From Devosia sp. YR412 (GTDB lineage: Bacteria > Pseudomonadota > Alphaproteobacteria > Rhizobiales > Devosiaceae): 64,000 nt of DNA. This document shows, piece after piece, positions 55,209 through 64,000 of the stretch; position 1 is the stretch's first letter; the number at the start of each line of letters is the position of its first letter. The notes under the pieces are model-generated. The model had not been told where the DNA came from, searched no databases, and saw nothing but the letters and a program-made list of their open reading frames with translations. A program made the position numbers and the translations under genes. The stretch spans positions 1,178,001-1,242,000 of the forward strand of contig NZ_FOFL01000001.1 of the NCBI RefSeq assembly GCF_900110945.1, written 5' to 3'.

Positions 55209-56689
55209 CAGTTGTCACCCTCATACCAGGTGCGGCCATCGCGTTCGATCAGGGCGATCGAGCCGCTGGGGCCCCAGGTGCCGGCCACATAGGACTGCGG
55301 CGGCTCGGAGGAGCGGTCCCAGGCTTCACGGATCGGGTCGACCCACTTCCAGGCGGCTTCCAGCTCGTCGCGGCGCATGAACAGCGTCTGGCTGCCGCGG
55401 ATCACGTCCATCAGCAGGCGCTCATAGGCTTCCGGCGTGCGCTCGGAGAAAGTGGCGGCAAAGCTCAGGTTCAGCGGCACTTCGCGCAGGCGCATGCCGC
55501 CCGGGCCCGGATCCTTGATCATCATCATCAGCTTGACCCCCTCGTCGGGCTGCAGGCGAATGATCAGCTTGTTGGCGCGCGGCGCGCCTTCGGCATGGTC
55601 GAAGATCGAATGCGGGATCGGCTTAAACTGGATGCAGATTTCCGAGGCGCGGCTGGCCATGCGCTTGCCGGTGCGGAAATAGAAGGGCACGCCGGCCCAG
55701 CGCCAGTTTTCGACCTCGGCCTTGAGAGCAACGAAGGTCTCGGTGCGGCTGCCCTTCTTGTCTTCGGGCAGTTCGTCCTGATAGCCGGCCACCGAAGTGG
55801 TCTCGGATTTGACGCCCTTGTACTGGCCGCGCACGGTGTTCTTGGCCACATCGCCATTGCTGATCGGCTTGAGGGCGCGCAACACCTTGAGCTTTTCGTC
55901 GCGCAGCGCATTGGCATCGTCCGAAGCGGGCGGCTCCATGGCCACGAGGCAAAGCAGCTGCAGCATGTGGTTCTGGATCATGTCGCGCAGGGCGCCAGAT
56001 TCGTCGTAATAGCCGCGCGTGCCGGCGCCGACGCTTTCGGCCACAGTCAGTTGCACATGGTCGATATGGGCCGAATTCCAGATCGGCTCGAACAGCGTGT
56101 TGGCAAAGCGCAACGCCAGCAGGTTCTGCACCGTCTCTTTGCCGAGATAGTGGTCGATGCGATAGACCTGATCTTCCTTGAAGATCTTGGCCACGCCATC
56201 GTTGATTTCCATCGACGAGGTCAGGTCGTGGCCGAGCGGCTTTTCGATCACCACGCGGGCGTCGCGACGGTAGAGCTTCTTCTTGTGCAGATATTCGGCG
56301 ATCGGCTCGAACAGGTCGGGCGCCACGGCGAGATAGAAGGCGCGGATGATTTTCGGATCGTCGCGCAGCTTCTTGCCCAGATCGCCGGATTCTTCGGGCT
56401 TGCTGGCATCGACGGCGACATAGGAGAAAATCTTGATGAAGCGGTCGATCACCGCCTGATCCTGATATTCCTTTTCGACGAACTGCGTGATGGCATCGCG
56501 CGCTGCAGTCTGGAACTCAGCATCGCTCAGCTTGGAACGCGAAGCACCGATAATGCGGCTCTGCTCGTCGAACTGGCCGTCCTTGAAGCGGTGATACAGC
56601 GCCGGAATCAGCTTGCGCTTGGTCAGGTCACCCGTGGCGCCAAACACCACATAGTCGAACGGCTGGACGGGAATGATACGGCTGGACAA
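55208..56689 (-). CDS. zwf: glucose-6-phosphate dehydrogenase
   Basis: Zwf oxidises glucose 6-phosphate. The 493-residue protein has the coenzyme motif GATGDLTKRK, the active-site RIDHYLGKE and later FRTGKRM, and ends ... RDGRTWYEGDN. Start is TTG at 56689; AGGA lies 8 bases upstream, and no nearby ATG fits the family N-terminus (SSRIIPVQPFDYVVFGATGDL). It heads the pathway genes. Confidence 0.95.
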   Translation of the reverse strand: MSSRIIPVQPFDYVVFGATGDLTKRKLIPALYHRFKDGQFDEQSRIIGASRSKLSDAEFQTAARDAITQFVEKEYQDQAVIDRFIKIFSYVAVDASKPEESGDLGKKLRDDPKIIRAFYLAVAPDLFEPIAEYLHKKKLYRRDARVVIEKPLGHDLTSSMEINDGVAKIFKEDQVYRIDHYLGKETVQNLLALRFANTLFEPIWNSAHIDHVQLTVAESVGAGTRGYYDESGALRDMIQNHMLQLLCLVAMEPPASDDANALRDEKLKVLRALKPISNGDVAKNTVRGQYKGVKSETTSVAGYQDELPEDKKGSRTETFVALKAEVENWRWAGVPFYFRTGKRMASRASEICIQFKPIPHSIFDHAEGAPRANKLIIRLQPDEGVKLMMMIKDPGPGGMRLREVPLNLSFAATFSERTPEAYERLLMDVIRGSQTLFMRRDELEAAWKWVDPIREAWDRSSEPPQSYVAGTWGPSGSIALIERDGRTWYEGDN

Positions 56690-56716
56690 GGGGCTAGTCC
56701 TTAGTTTGACGCGGTC

Positions 56717-57652
56717 TTAGGCGAAGTTCTGCTTGGCGAGGATGACGGCGCCATGAAGCGGTTCGAATTTGGGCAGGGCGACGAAATTGCCATAGCGCTG
56801 TTCAAGGATCGGGAACAGCCGCTGGCCGAAGCCACCGACAATGGCCATCACCTCTGCGCCGTGGCGCTTGAACCAATTGGCATAGGTGTCGATATAACCC
56901 AGCTCGATATCGAGCATTTTCTGGGCCACCGGATCACCCTTTTCGAGATAATCGATAAAGAGCGGCATCAGCTTGCCGAATTCGGCGGGCGCGCGGCCGA
57001 TCAGGGCGTCGTCGCAACCTTCCGAACCGTCGGCGCTGAGCACCTTGAGATCGAGCGCCGTGGCGAAAGCCCAGGACATCACGGCCTGGTTGTCGCCGCC
57101 AAGTTGCTGGATGACCGCCTTGGTGAGTGGTGAGGTTTCGACTAGGCCGTCCTCGGCCTCGACCGAATAACGCATCAGCTCGCGGCCAAGAATGGCGCCG
57201 GACATCTGGTCGCCGGTGGGGAAACCCCAGCCGCCGGCCTGGTGGCGCTTGCCGTCAACGATGGACATGGCGGCCGAACCGGTGCCGACGATGATGACGC
57301 CGCCCTCTTCGCCACCCAGCGCGCCGGCATGGGCGATATCGATATCGTCATAGACTTTCACGCCGGCAAATGGCCAGGCGCGGGCGGCGAACTCGGCGCG
57401 GGCCGAATCCATGCGGCCGCCGGCCATGCCGAAACAGGCGTAAGTGTTGGCGGTTTCGGCATAATCGAGGCCCGCTGCGGCGAAAGCGTCGCGCGTGCCG
57501 TCGAGAATGGCCTTGTAGGCGGGCTCGCCATCATCGATCTGCAGATTGGAGCGGCCGTTCTTGACCTCGGCCAGCGTCACCAGATTTTCATCGGCCAGAC
57601 GCACGCGGCAATTGGTGCCGCCGCCATCAACGCCAAGATAATATCGGGTCAC
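56717..57652 (-). CDS. BadF/BadG/BcrA/BcrD-type sugar kinase (N-acetylglucosamine kinase-like)
   Basis: The 311-residue protein has the ASKHA kinase phosphate-binding loop VDGGGTN near the N-terminus, a second GTGSAAM, and AGGWGFPTGDQMSGAILGRELM. Proteins of this kind phosphorylate N-acetylglucosamine or glucosamine-like sugars; the older BadF name is misleading. GTG at 57652 has GGAG about 9 bases upstream. It is 27 bases before zwf on the same strand, so it may phosphorylate the sugar that enters the pathway, possibly glucose itself. That is inference. Confidence 0.85.
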   Translation of the reverse strand: MTRYYLGVDGGGTNCRVRLADENLVTLAEVKNGRSNLQIDDGEPAYKAILDGTRDAFAAAGLDYAETANTYACFGMAGGRMDSARAEFAARAWPFAGVKVYDDIDIAHAGALGGEEGGVIIVGTGSAAMSIVDGKRHQAGGWGFPTGDQMSGAILGRELMRYSVEAEDGLVETSPLTKAVIQQLGGDNQAVMSWAFATALDLKVLSADGSEGCDDALIGRAPAEFGKLMPLFIDYLEKGDPVAQKMLDIELGYIDTYANWFKRHGAEVMAIVGGFGQRLFPILEQRYGNFVALPKFEPLHGAVILAKQNFA

Positions 57653-57865
57653 GCTAGGATTCTCCGTGGATTGGAGGGATTCTAAGGTCTTGTTTCGGCG
57701 CGGACCATAATGCGAAAGCCGCTTAGACGAAAGTAGAATAAGGCACAAAAATCAGGTGCCAAGAGCGGGCTTTGCATGGCTAGGCTGCAGGCATGGCGCA
57801 ACCGCTTTGCGCGTGACGGCTTTTGTATCATAGACCACAGCGGTAGGCGGCCGGGAGACGATAAA

Positions 57866-58420
57866 ATGACGCGACATGTGCTGGTTCTGGGCGGTGCACG
57901 CTCCGGCAAGACGGCCTTCGCCGAGCAATTGGCCATCCGCAGCGGCAGCAAGCCGGCCTATCTGGCCACTGCCGAAGCGCTGGATTCGGAAATGCGCGAC
58001 CGCGTTGCCAGCCACAAGGCCGGCCGCGCCGGCCAGTTCGCCACCATCGAGGAGCCGCTCGATCTATCCGATGCGCTGCTGAAAGCCTCGATGGATCACG
58101 ATGTGATTCTCGTCGATTGCCTGACGCTGTGGATCACCAACCTGCTGATGGCCAATGAGGATGTCGCTAAGGCGGTCGGCGAGCTCGGCGCCACGCTGGT
58201 GCAGCTCAAGACGGCCAAGGTGATCTTGGTCAGCAATGAAGTCGGGCTTGGCATCGTGCCGGACAACGCCATGGCACGGACGTTCCGCGATCTGGCTGGA
58301 TCGGCACATCAGCGGCTGGCCGAGATTTGCGATGATGCCTATTTCATCGTGGCGGGCCTGCCGATCACGCTGAAGGGCGAGGCACCTGGGCAGAGCGAGA
58401 CGCGGATTCACGAGGCCTAA
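57866..58420 (+). CDS. cobU: adenosylcobinamide kinase/adenosylcobinamide-phosphate guanylyltransferase
   Basis: CobU phosphorylates adenosylcobinamide and then adds GMP, in nucleotide-loop assembly. The 184-residue protein has the P-loop LVLGGARSGKTAFAEQ, the middle AYLATAEALDSEMRDRVASHKAGR, and DCLTLWITNLLM. The ATG at 57866 has GGGAG about 9 bases before it. Its end overlaps the convergent cbiB gene by four bases (CTAA). Confidence 0.95.
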   Translation: MTRHVLVLGGARSGKTAFAEQLAIRSGSKPAYLATAEALDSEMRDRVASHKAGRAGQFATIEEPLDLSDALLKASMDHDVILVDCLTLWITNLLMANEDVAKAVGELGATLVQLKTAKVILVSNEVGLGIVPDNAMARTFRDLAGSAHQRLAEICDDAYFIVAGLPITLKGEAPGQSETRIHEA

Positions 58421-59379
58421 GCGGCAAACACCAGCAGCGCCACCACCACACTCAGCCCCAGCAACACATCCAACGTGGCCCGATACAGCACCAGTGCCCG
58501 CAGGATATCGCTGCCCACCAGCTCGGATTTCCCATCGCCGAAGCTGGGCAGCTCAACCACCTCGCCATCATAGCTGCGCGGCCCGCCCAGCTTGAAGCCC
58601 AGGGCACCGGCAAAGCTCGCTTCGGGCCAGCCGGAATTGGGCGAGGCATGTTTCCGGGCGTCGCGGCGGGCGATCTCCCAGGCTTTGCTCGGGCTGGCGT
58701 GGGGGGTAAAAAAGCAGGCGAACGTGATCAGCACGGCCGTCAACCGCGCAGGGATCCAGTTGACCACATCGTCCAGCTTGGCCGCCGCCCAGCCATAGTC
58801 GCGATAGCGTTCGTTCCTGTGCCCGATCATCGAATCCGCCGTGTTGATCGCCTTGTAGAGCGCGATGCCCGGGAGGCCGAGCATCACCAGCCAAAACCAG
58901 GGCGCCACCACGCCATCCGACGTGCTTTCGGCAAGCGTCTCGATGGCGGCGCGCGCCACGCCAGCCTCGTCCAGCGCCTGCGGATCGCGGCCGACGATCT
59001 GGCTGACCACACCGCGCCCGGCATCGAGCGAGCTTCGCAGCGCAATGGCCACCGCCTCGACGGCGCGACCAAGTTCCTTTTGCGCCAGGAAGGGCGTTGC
59101 CAGCAGGATTTCAAACACAAAGCCGCCCGGAATGGCCCGCAGAGCTTGCTGCACCGCCACCGTGACGGCCAGCACCAGAAGCAACAGCAGCGCTAGCGCC
59201 ACCATGCCGGCCTGCCGGCGCTGCGCGTCACTCCGCTTGGTCGTATTGAGCCGGGTTTCGAGATAGTCGATCACCCAGCCGAACCACATCACCGGATGGC
59301 CAATGGCCGCCACCAGTTTCGGCGAATAGCCGAGCCAGCGTTCGAGCAGCAGGGCAATGGGGGCGATGAAGGCGTGCAT
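58417..59379 (-). CDS. cbiB: adenosylcobinamide-phosphate synthase (CbiB/CobD)
   Basis: This membrane enzyme joins the aminopropanol side chain to cobyric acid. The 320-residue protein has HPVMWFGWVIDYLETRLN, GRDPQALDEAGVARAAIETLAESTSDGVVAPWFW and NTADSMIGHRNERYRDYGWAAAKLDDVVNWIPARLTA, plus several membrane helices. Its ATG overlaps the cobQ stop by one base. The name cobD is also used for this gene in alphaproteobacteria. Confidence 0.94.
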   Translation of the reverse strand: MHAFIAPIALLLERWLGYSPKLVAAIGHPVMWFGWVIDYLETRLNTTKRSDAQRRQAGMVALALLLLLVLAVTVAVQQALRAIPGGFVFEILLATPFLAQKELGRAVEAVAIALRSSLDAGRGVVSQIVGRDPQALDEAGVARAAIETLAESTSDGVVAPWFWLVMLGLPGIALYKAINTADSMIGHRNERYRDYGWAAAKLDDVVNWIPARLTAVLITFACFFTPHASPSKAWEIARRDARKHASPNSGWPEASFAGALGFKLGGPRSYDGEVVELPSFGDGKSELVGSDILRALVLYRATLDVLLGLSVVVALLVFAA

Positions 59380-60842
59380 CAGTCCATTCTCACCGGTTCG
59401 GCCAGCGCCAGGAGCGCATCGATATCGAGATGCTCTTCGAGATGGGCGGCCAGATCGTCAAGCGTCTGCTCGACGCTTGCTTCATAGGCCAGGTCGGGGC
59501 TGGCGAGATTGCCGAGGAAGGCGCGGCGGAAAGCATCGCCGGCAAACAGGCCGTGGAGATAAGTGCCCATGACGCGACCATCCGCACTGACCGCGCCCTC
59601 GCCGGCACCATCCACCAGCGCAAATGACCGATCGCGGTCGCGGCCCGTGGTTTCGCCCATATGCATATGATAGCCGGCGACCGCCTCACCCGAGGCGGCA
59701 TGCGTGGCCTGCTCGACCCGTAATTGCTTGACCGGCGTCAGCACGGTCTCAATATCGAGCAGGCCGAGCCCCTCGCTGGTCCCGGCTGTCCCCTCGATGC
59801 CATCGGGGTCTGATATACTGCGCCCGAGCATCTGATAGCCGCCACAAATGCCGAGCACCCTGCCCCCGGCGCGGTGGTGGGCGGCGATATCGAGGTCCCA
59901 GCCATTGGCACGCAGCGCCGCCAGATCGCTGCGGGTGGATTTGCTGCCGGGCAGGATGATCCAGTCCGCATGGCGCGGAATTGGCTCGCCCGGCTGCACC
60001 ATAACCACATTGACATTGGGCTCGGCGCGCAGCGGATCGAGGTCGTCAAAATTCGCAATACGGGGCAGTTGCGTCACTGCCAATGTTAACAGTCTGTTAA
60101 CACGAAGGGGGGTGTTGCTAAGCCCCAGGCTATCCTCTGCCGGCAGTTTTCCGGCATCAGCAAACCATGGTACAGGCCCCAGGCAGGGCACGCCGGTGCG
60201 CTCGCGAATGAACTCTATCCCCGCCGAAAACAGCGCCGGATCACCCTGAAACTTGTTGATCAGCGTCGCCTTGATCCAGCCGGCATCGGCGGGATCGATC
60301 ACCGCAAACGTCCCGACAACCGAGGCAATCACCCCGCCGCGCTGGATATCGCCGACCAGCACCACCGGCACATTGGCCGCCTGGGCAAAGCCGAAATTGG
60401 CCAGGTCATTGGCCCGCAGATTGACCTCCGAGGCAGAGCCGGCGCCCTCCACCAGCACCACGTCGACATCGGCACAAAGCTCTGAAAAGGCTTGCAAAAC
60501 CTCGGGCATCAGCTTGCCGCGCTCACGCCAATAGTCCCGCGCCGACATCGACGCCCGGCGCTGGCCGCGCACCACGACCTGCGAGCCGGTCTCTTGCTCG
60601 GGCTTGAGCAGCACCGGGTTCATTGCCGTCACCGGCTCGCGCCGCGATGCCCGCGCCTGCAGCGCCTGCGCCCGGCCGATCTCGCCGCCATCGACAGTTA
60701 CCGCAGCATTATTGCTCATGTTTTGCGGCTTGAATGGCGCAACGCGCAATCCACGACTGCTCAGCGCGCGGCAAAGCCCTGCCACCAGCAGCGATTTGCC
60801 GACATCCGAGCCGGTCCCCATGAACATCAATGACTTGGCCAT
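59379..60842 (-). CDS. cobQ: cobyric acid synthase
   Basis: CobQ amidates four carboxyl groups of the corrin ring using glutamine. The 487-residue protein has the P-loop [17 protein letters not shown] at its start, [25 protein letters not shown], and the type-1 glutamine amidotransferase part with [12 protein letters not shown] and a C-terminal catalytic His in [11 protein letters not shown]. The ATG at 60842 is 7 bases after the cobB stop. Confidence 0.95.
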   Translation of the reverse strand: MAKSLMFMGTGSDVGKSLLVAGLCRALSSRGLRVAPFKPQNMSNNAAVTVDGGEIGRAQALQARASRREPVTAMNPVLLKPEQETGSQVVVRGQRRASMSARDYWRERGKLMPEVLQAFSELCADVDVVLVEGAGSASEVNLRANDLANFGFAQAANVPVVLVGDIQRGGVIASVVGTFAVIDPADAGWIKATLINKFQGDPALFSAGIEFIRERTGVPCLGPVPWFADAGKLPAEDSLGLSNTPLRVNRLLTLAVTQLPRIANFDDLDPLRAEPNVNVVMVQPGEPIPRHADWIILPGSKSTRSDLAALRANGWDLDIAAHHRAGGRVLGICGGYQMLGRSISDPDGIEGTAGTSEGLGLLDIETVLTPVKQLRVEQATHAASGEAVAGYHMHMGETTGRDRDRSFALVDGAGEGAVSADGRVMGTYLHGLFAGDAFRRAFLGNLASPDLAYEASVEQTLDDLAAHLEEHLDIDALLALAEPVRMD

Positions 60843-60849
60843 GGACCCG

Positions 60850-62139
60850 TTATGCCGCATCCACCACATGGGCGTAAGAGCCCATGACGCGGCCGATCAC
60901 GGCCCCCATCGGCGGCAGCACCTCGCCCCGCGCATCGGCCGCCGCAAACAGCGGCGCCAGGCGGGATTGCCTGGCCGACGAGTAATGAAATTCATGGCCA
61001 TGCAGGCGCCCCGGCCAAGGCAGGTCACCGGCCTGCAGCAGCCGGCGATAGCCGAGGATGCGCTTGGGCCGGTCGATGCGAGTGGTAACCGGCAAAAGGC
61101 CCGCCATGGCGTGGCCCTGCCCGGCTTTGTCGACCAGCGTTTCGCCCAGCACCATGAAGCCACCGCACTCGCCATAGATCAGCGCATCGCGGTCTCGCGC
61201 GGCAATGAGGCCGGCCTTGAAGGCGCTGGCAGCCGCGAGTTTTGCGCCGTGCAATTCGGGATATCCCCCTGGCAGGAAGACGGCAGTACAATCAGCGGAT
61301 GGCGCTTCGTCGGCCAGCGGAGAGAAAAAGCTGAGCTCGGCGCCCATGGCGCGCCAGCCGTCGAGCAGATGGGGGTAGAGAAAAGCGAAGGCATCATCGC
61401 GCGCAATGGCGATGCGCTGGCCGAGTGGCGCGAGGGGCGACGGAGGTGCGTCGCCCTCGGCGATCGGCGTGGCGAGGGACAGGAGTTTTTCGAGATCGAC
61501 GTAATTGCCGATGGTTTCGGCGGAGGTGTCGATGAAAGTCTCGAAGGCCGAAACTTCGCCGGGCAGGACGAGGCCGAGATGCCGCTCCGGCACGACGAGA
61601 TGGCTGTCGCGCGGAATGGCGCCGAGGCAGGCGATGCCGGTGGCCGCCACGGCATCGACCAGCATGCGCTCATGCTTGGTCGAGGCGACGCGGTTGAGGA
61701 TGACGCCGGCCACCCGCACGCCCGGCCGCCAATTGGCAAAGCCGGCCACCAACGGCGCAACCGACTGACTCTGGCGCTCGGCATCGACGACCAAAATGAC
61801 AGGTAGTTCAAGCAGTTCGGCCAGGTCTGCCGTGGAACCGGTATTGTCGGCCGCGCCATCGAACAGGCCCATGACGCCTTCGACCAGCAGCAGATCGGCG
61901 CCGGTGGCCTGCATGGCCGCCAGCGCTTTCAGCCGCGCCGGGCTCATCGACCAGGGGTCGAGATTGACCGCATCGCGCAGGGCGGCGCGGCTCAAAAAGG
62001 CCGGATCGATATAGTCGGGGCCGGTCTTGGCGGGGGCGACCACCGTGCCGCGACGACGCAATGCCGCGAGCAGGCCCAAAGTGATGACCGTCTTGCCCGA
62101 GCCGGAGCGCGGTGCGCCGATGACCAGGCCCTTAGCCAA
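60850..62139 (-). CDS. cobB: cobyrinic/hydrogenobyrinic acid a,c-diamide synthase
   Basis: CobB (CbiA) amidates the a and c side chains. The 429-residue protein has the P-loop [26 protein letters not shown], and the glutamine amidotransferase [14 protein letters not shown] use a TTG at 62139 because GGAGG lies 7 bases before it. The ATG at 62145 has the same site only one base away. The gene overlaps the end of cobA by eight bases. Whether the substrate is cobyrinate or hydrogenobyrinate depends on whether the aerobic route is used; cobK and cobE suggest it is. Confidence 0.92.
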   Translation of the reverse strand: MAKGLVIGAPRSGSGKTVITLGLLAALRRRGTVVAPAKTGPDYIDPAFLSRAALRDAVNLDPWSMSPARLKALAAMQATGADLLLVEGVMGLFDGAADNTGSTADLAELLELPVILVVDAERQSQSVAPLVAGFANWRPGVRVAGVILNRVASTKHERMLVDAVAATGIACLGAIPRDSHLVVPERHLGLVLPGEVSAFETFIDTSAETIGNYVDLEKLLSLATPIAEGDAPPSPLAPLGQRIAIARDDAFAFLYPHLLDGWRAMGAELSFFSPLADEAPSADCTAVFLPGGYPELHGAKLAAASAFKAGLIAARDRDALIYGECGGFMVLGETLVDKAGQGHAMAGLLPVTTRIDRPKRILGYRRLLQAGDLPWPGRLHGHEFHYSSARQSRLAPLFAAADARGEVLPPMGAVIGRVMGSYAHVVDAA

Positions 62140-62968
62140 ACACATGCCTCCGGGCTTCATCGACATACCAGTCGAGAGTCTGACGATAGGCGTTGACCGG
62201 GCCGAGCACGACAACGGCCGGCGTCGGCACGTCAACCAGCGTATGGGCCTCGGCCAGCGTCGTCTCGATCACCGACTGCTGCGGCGTCGCGGCATGCGAG
62301 ACCAGCGCGAGGCGATCATTACCATCGCGCCCCGCCGCCAGCAGCTTTTCAGAAATCGTGCCGAGATGCTTGACCGCCATGAACATGACCACCACCGGCG
62401 CCGCCCTGGCCACTGCAGGCCAGTCGACCCCACCGGGCACAGCGCCATTTTCGTCGTGACCTGTCAGAAAGATAACCGCCTGGTTGGTCTCGCGATGGGT
62501 GATCGGAATGCCGGCATAGGCCAGCCCGCCCAGCCCCGAAGAAATCCCCGGCACGATACGGAACGGCACGCCAGCCTGCGCCAAAGCTCCCGCCTCTTCG
62601 CCGCCCCTGCCGAACATGAAGGGGTCACCGCCCTTGAGCCGAAGCACCTTCTTGCCGGCCTTGGCCAGTTCGATCAGCTGCAGCGAAATATCAGCCTGCT
62701 TCGGCGACGGCTTGCCTCCCCGCTTGCCCGCAAAGACCCGAAGGGTCCTGGTTGGTGCCATGGCTAGCAGGTCGGGCGAAACCAGCGCGTCATGCACGAT
62801 GACGTCGGCCTGTCCTAAACCATGATAGGCCAAGAGCGACACCAGCCCCGGCCCGCCCGGCCCGGCGCCGACCAGCCAGACCGTGCCCGGCTGCATAGCC
62901 GGAAAGTCCGCGCTGTCGAGCGCCGCAAAATGGCCCGATGGTCGCGATTTTCTGAACCAGCGAAACAT
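62132..62968 (-). CDS. cobA: uroporphyrinogen-III C-methyltransferase
   Basis: CobA methylates uroporphyrinogen III twice to give precorrin-2. The 278-residue protein has WLVGAGPGGPGLVSLLAYHGLGQADVIVHDALVS, LRLKGGDPFMFGRGGEEA and GIPITHRE, typical of the family. The ATG at 62968 is used after a 68-base divergent spacer; a longer frame upstream would cover the cobK side. It leads the cobA-cobB-cobQ-cbiB transcript on the minus strand. Confidence 0.95.
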   Translation of the reverse strand: MFRWFRKSRPSGHFAALDSADFPAMQPGTVWLVGAGPGGPGLVSLLAYHGLGQADVIVHDALVSPDLLAMAPTRTLRVFAGKRGGKPSPKQADISLQLIELAKAGKKVLRLKGGDPFMFGRGGEEAGALAQAGVPFRIVPGISSGLGGLAYAGIPITHRETNQAVIFLTGHDENGAVPGGVDWPAVARAAPVVVMFMAVKHLGTISEKLLAAGRDGNDRLALVSHAATPQQSVIETTLAEAHTLVDVPTPAVVVLGPVNAYRQTLDWYVDEARRHVFG

Positions 62969-63036
62969 CAGAGCGACCGCCCTTGAGACGGCGCAACGGA
63001 ATGGGCAGAGTGGGCCCGAGGAGATTTGCTGCAGCA

Positions 63037-63765
63037 ATGAAGATACTGATCCTGGGCGGAACGGCCGAAGCGCGCGAACTGGCCAATCGGCTGGTGGCGC
63101 AAGGCCATGACGTGACCACCTCGCTGGCCGGCCGCACGCAGGACCCGATCCTGCCCAAGGGCGGCTTGCGCATGGGCAAGTTTGGCGGCATTCCGGGGCT
63201 GGCGGCCTATCTGCGCGCTGCCAGTGTGGACCATCTGGTCGACGCGACCCATCCCTATGCCGGGCAGATTTCGGTCAATGCGGTCGCCGCCGCGCAGGCG
63301 GTCAATGTGCCGCTGCTGCGCTTCATGCGGCCGGCCTGGGAGCAGCAATTGGGCGATGACTGGCTGACGGTCGAGACCGCGGCGGAAGCGGCGGCCGCCC
63401 TGCCCTGCAATGCCGACGTGCTGCTCACCACCGGCCATACCGGGCTCGAGCATTTCCTCCAGCGCGACGATTGCCAGTTCGTGGTGCGCACCATCGAGGC
63501 GCCGGCACAGGAGCTGCCGCATCATGCCAGCCTGTTGCAGACCCGCCCGCCCTATGGGCTGATCGACGAAATGGCGCTGATGGAGCGCGAGGGCGTCACT
63601 CATCTGGTCACCAAGAATTCGGGCGGCAAGCAGACGGCGTCAAAGCTCGAGGCGGCGCGGCGGCTGGGCGTGAAAGTCATCATGATCGCGCGGCCGGTCT
63701 ATGGCCCGGCCAATGAGGTGGCCAGCGTCGATGAAGCCATCGCAGCGCTCGGACTGGCGGGCTGA
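63037..63765 (+). CDS. cobK: precorrin-6A reductase
   Basis: CobK reduces precorrin-6A with NADPH on the aerobic route. The 242-residue protein has MKILILGGTAEARELANRL, the HLVDATHPYAGQISVNA segment, FMRPAWEQ, and THLVTKNSGGKQTASKLEAARRLGVKVIMIARP. The ATG at 63037 is used, with GAGGAG 13 bases upstream. It is divergent from cobA. Its 3' end overlaps the convergent cobE by 67 bases. Confidence 0.93.
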   Translation: MKILILGGTAEARELANRLVAQGHDVTTSLAGRTQDPILPKGGLRMGKFGGIPGLAAYLRAASVDHLVDATHPYAGQISVNAVAAAQAVNVPLLRFMRPAWEQQLGDDWLTVETAAEAAAALPCNADVLLTTGHTGLEHFLQRDDCQFVVRTIEAPAQELPHHASLLQTRPPYGLIDEMALMEREGVTHLVTKNSGGKQTASKLEAARRLGVKVIMIARPVYGPANEVASVDEAIAALGLAG

Positions 63766-64000
63766 CCAAAACCTGAGAGATCAAAACCGGGCGCGGCCAA
63801 AGCGATAGCGCAGGTGGCATAGCGCGACTTGCGCTTGCCCAGCAGCAGCGGACCGGCCGCAGCGGCTACCGCCTCGCAGGTGCCCGGAACGCCCGGGGCA
63901 AGATCGTCGTCATCGAGGAATCGGAGTTCCAGATCGAAATGCGCCGCCGCCTGCATCAGGGCAAGGCTGTCGCGCTTGCGGACATGGGTGCCCATAGCGG
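63699..64000 (-). CDS. cobE: cobalamin biosynthesis protein CobE/CbiG C-terminal-like (5' end outside the window)
   Basis: The minus strand is open from the right edge to a TAG at 63699, about 100 residues. LALMQAAAHFDLELRFLDDDDLAPGVPGTCEAVAAAAGPLLLGKRKSRYATCAIAL matches the CobE/CbiG C-terminal domain, with the GVPGTCEAVAAAA and LLGKRKSRYATCAIA segments. The N-terminus lies beyond 64000. It ends 67 bases inside cobK on the other strand, a long convergent overlap. Confidence 0.8.
   Translation of the reverse strand, partial: AMGTHVRKRDSLALMQAAAHFDLELRFLDDDDLAPGVPGTCEAVAAAAGPLLLGKRKSRYATCAIALAAPGFDLSGFGQPASPSAAMASSTLATSLAGP

Noticed and set aside
62969-63036. Cobalamin riboswitch between cobA and cobK
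   Set aside because: CGAGGAGAT resembles part of the B12 box, but 68 bases are too few and the other motifs are missing.

Overview
The window is chromosomal core DNA of an alphaproteobacterium, most likely order Hyphomicrobiales and probably a Devosia-like genus (inference from gene content and order only). Supporting signs are a CcrM-type GANTC methylase, the F0 genes atpI-B-E-F'-F standing apart from the F1 genes, a ctaC-D-B-(small protein)-G-E cytochrome oxidase operon followed by DUF983, SURF1, thrC and an M16 peptidase, a mutY/DUF721/DsbA-like/smc block, a direct-repeat GTTC-N7-GTTC LexA site, small DUF1127, DUF2093, DUF4170 and DUF6101 proteins, and aerobic-type cobalamin genes. The DNA is GC-rich throughout. 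I see no rRNA, tRNA, CRISPR array, insertion sequence, integrase or prophage.

Layout. 1-8 kb: the N-terminus of an MFS exporter, an SOS-box-linked SplB-like radical SAM protein, a HAD phosphatase, an exported protein, rnhB, ccrM behind CtrA-like sites, a GH16 glucanase, mutY and a DUF721 protein. 8-13 kb: a Tat-type DsbA-like oxidoreductase, smc, then a 690-base spacer with dispersed hairpins and a possible structured RNA. 13-21 kb: F0 ATP synthase genes, a tandem glycine riboswitch and gcvT-H-PA-PB. 21-27 kb: a lipoprotein, a peroxiredoxin, a DsbD-alpha-like protein, YqgE, a large EAL protein with a degenerate GGDEF domain, and a GNAT acetyltransferase. 27-36 kb: M16 peptidase, thrC and the cytochrome c oxidase genes, all on the minus strand. 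36-52 kb: mixed housekeeping genes (ialB-like, DUF1127, LysR, xseA, an LpxB-related protein, a CysQ-like phosphatase, ubiA, rsmE, gshA, purD, a patatin, tadA, mutL). 52-58 kb: a lower-GC DUF4760 gene and the Entner-Doudoroff operon (sugar kinase, zwf, pgl, edd). 58-64 kb: cobalamin biosynthesis (cobU, cbiB/cobD, cobQ, cobB, cobA, cobK and the end of cobE), running off the right edge.

Functional groups. The gcv operon makes one-carbon units from glycine and carries a glycine-sensing leader. The cta block encodes all three core aa3 oxidase subunits plus heme O synthesis and copper assembly factors. zwf-pgl-edd feeds hexose phosphate into the Entner-Doudoroff route. The cob block covers early methylation (CobA), ring reduction (CobK), amidations (CobB, CobQ) and nucleotide-loop assembly (CbiB, CobU).

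I did not find a convincing undescribed multi-gene system. The best leads are regulatory or structural: the SOS box before the radical SAM gene, the perfect hairpin abutting the smc start codon, the structured spacer between smc and atpI, interlocked convergent stop codons at four gene pairs, and a BadF-type kinase heading the Entner-Doudoroff genes.
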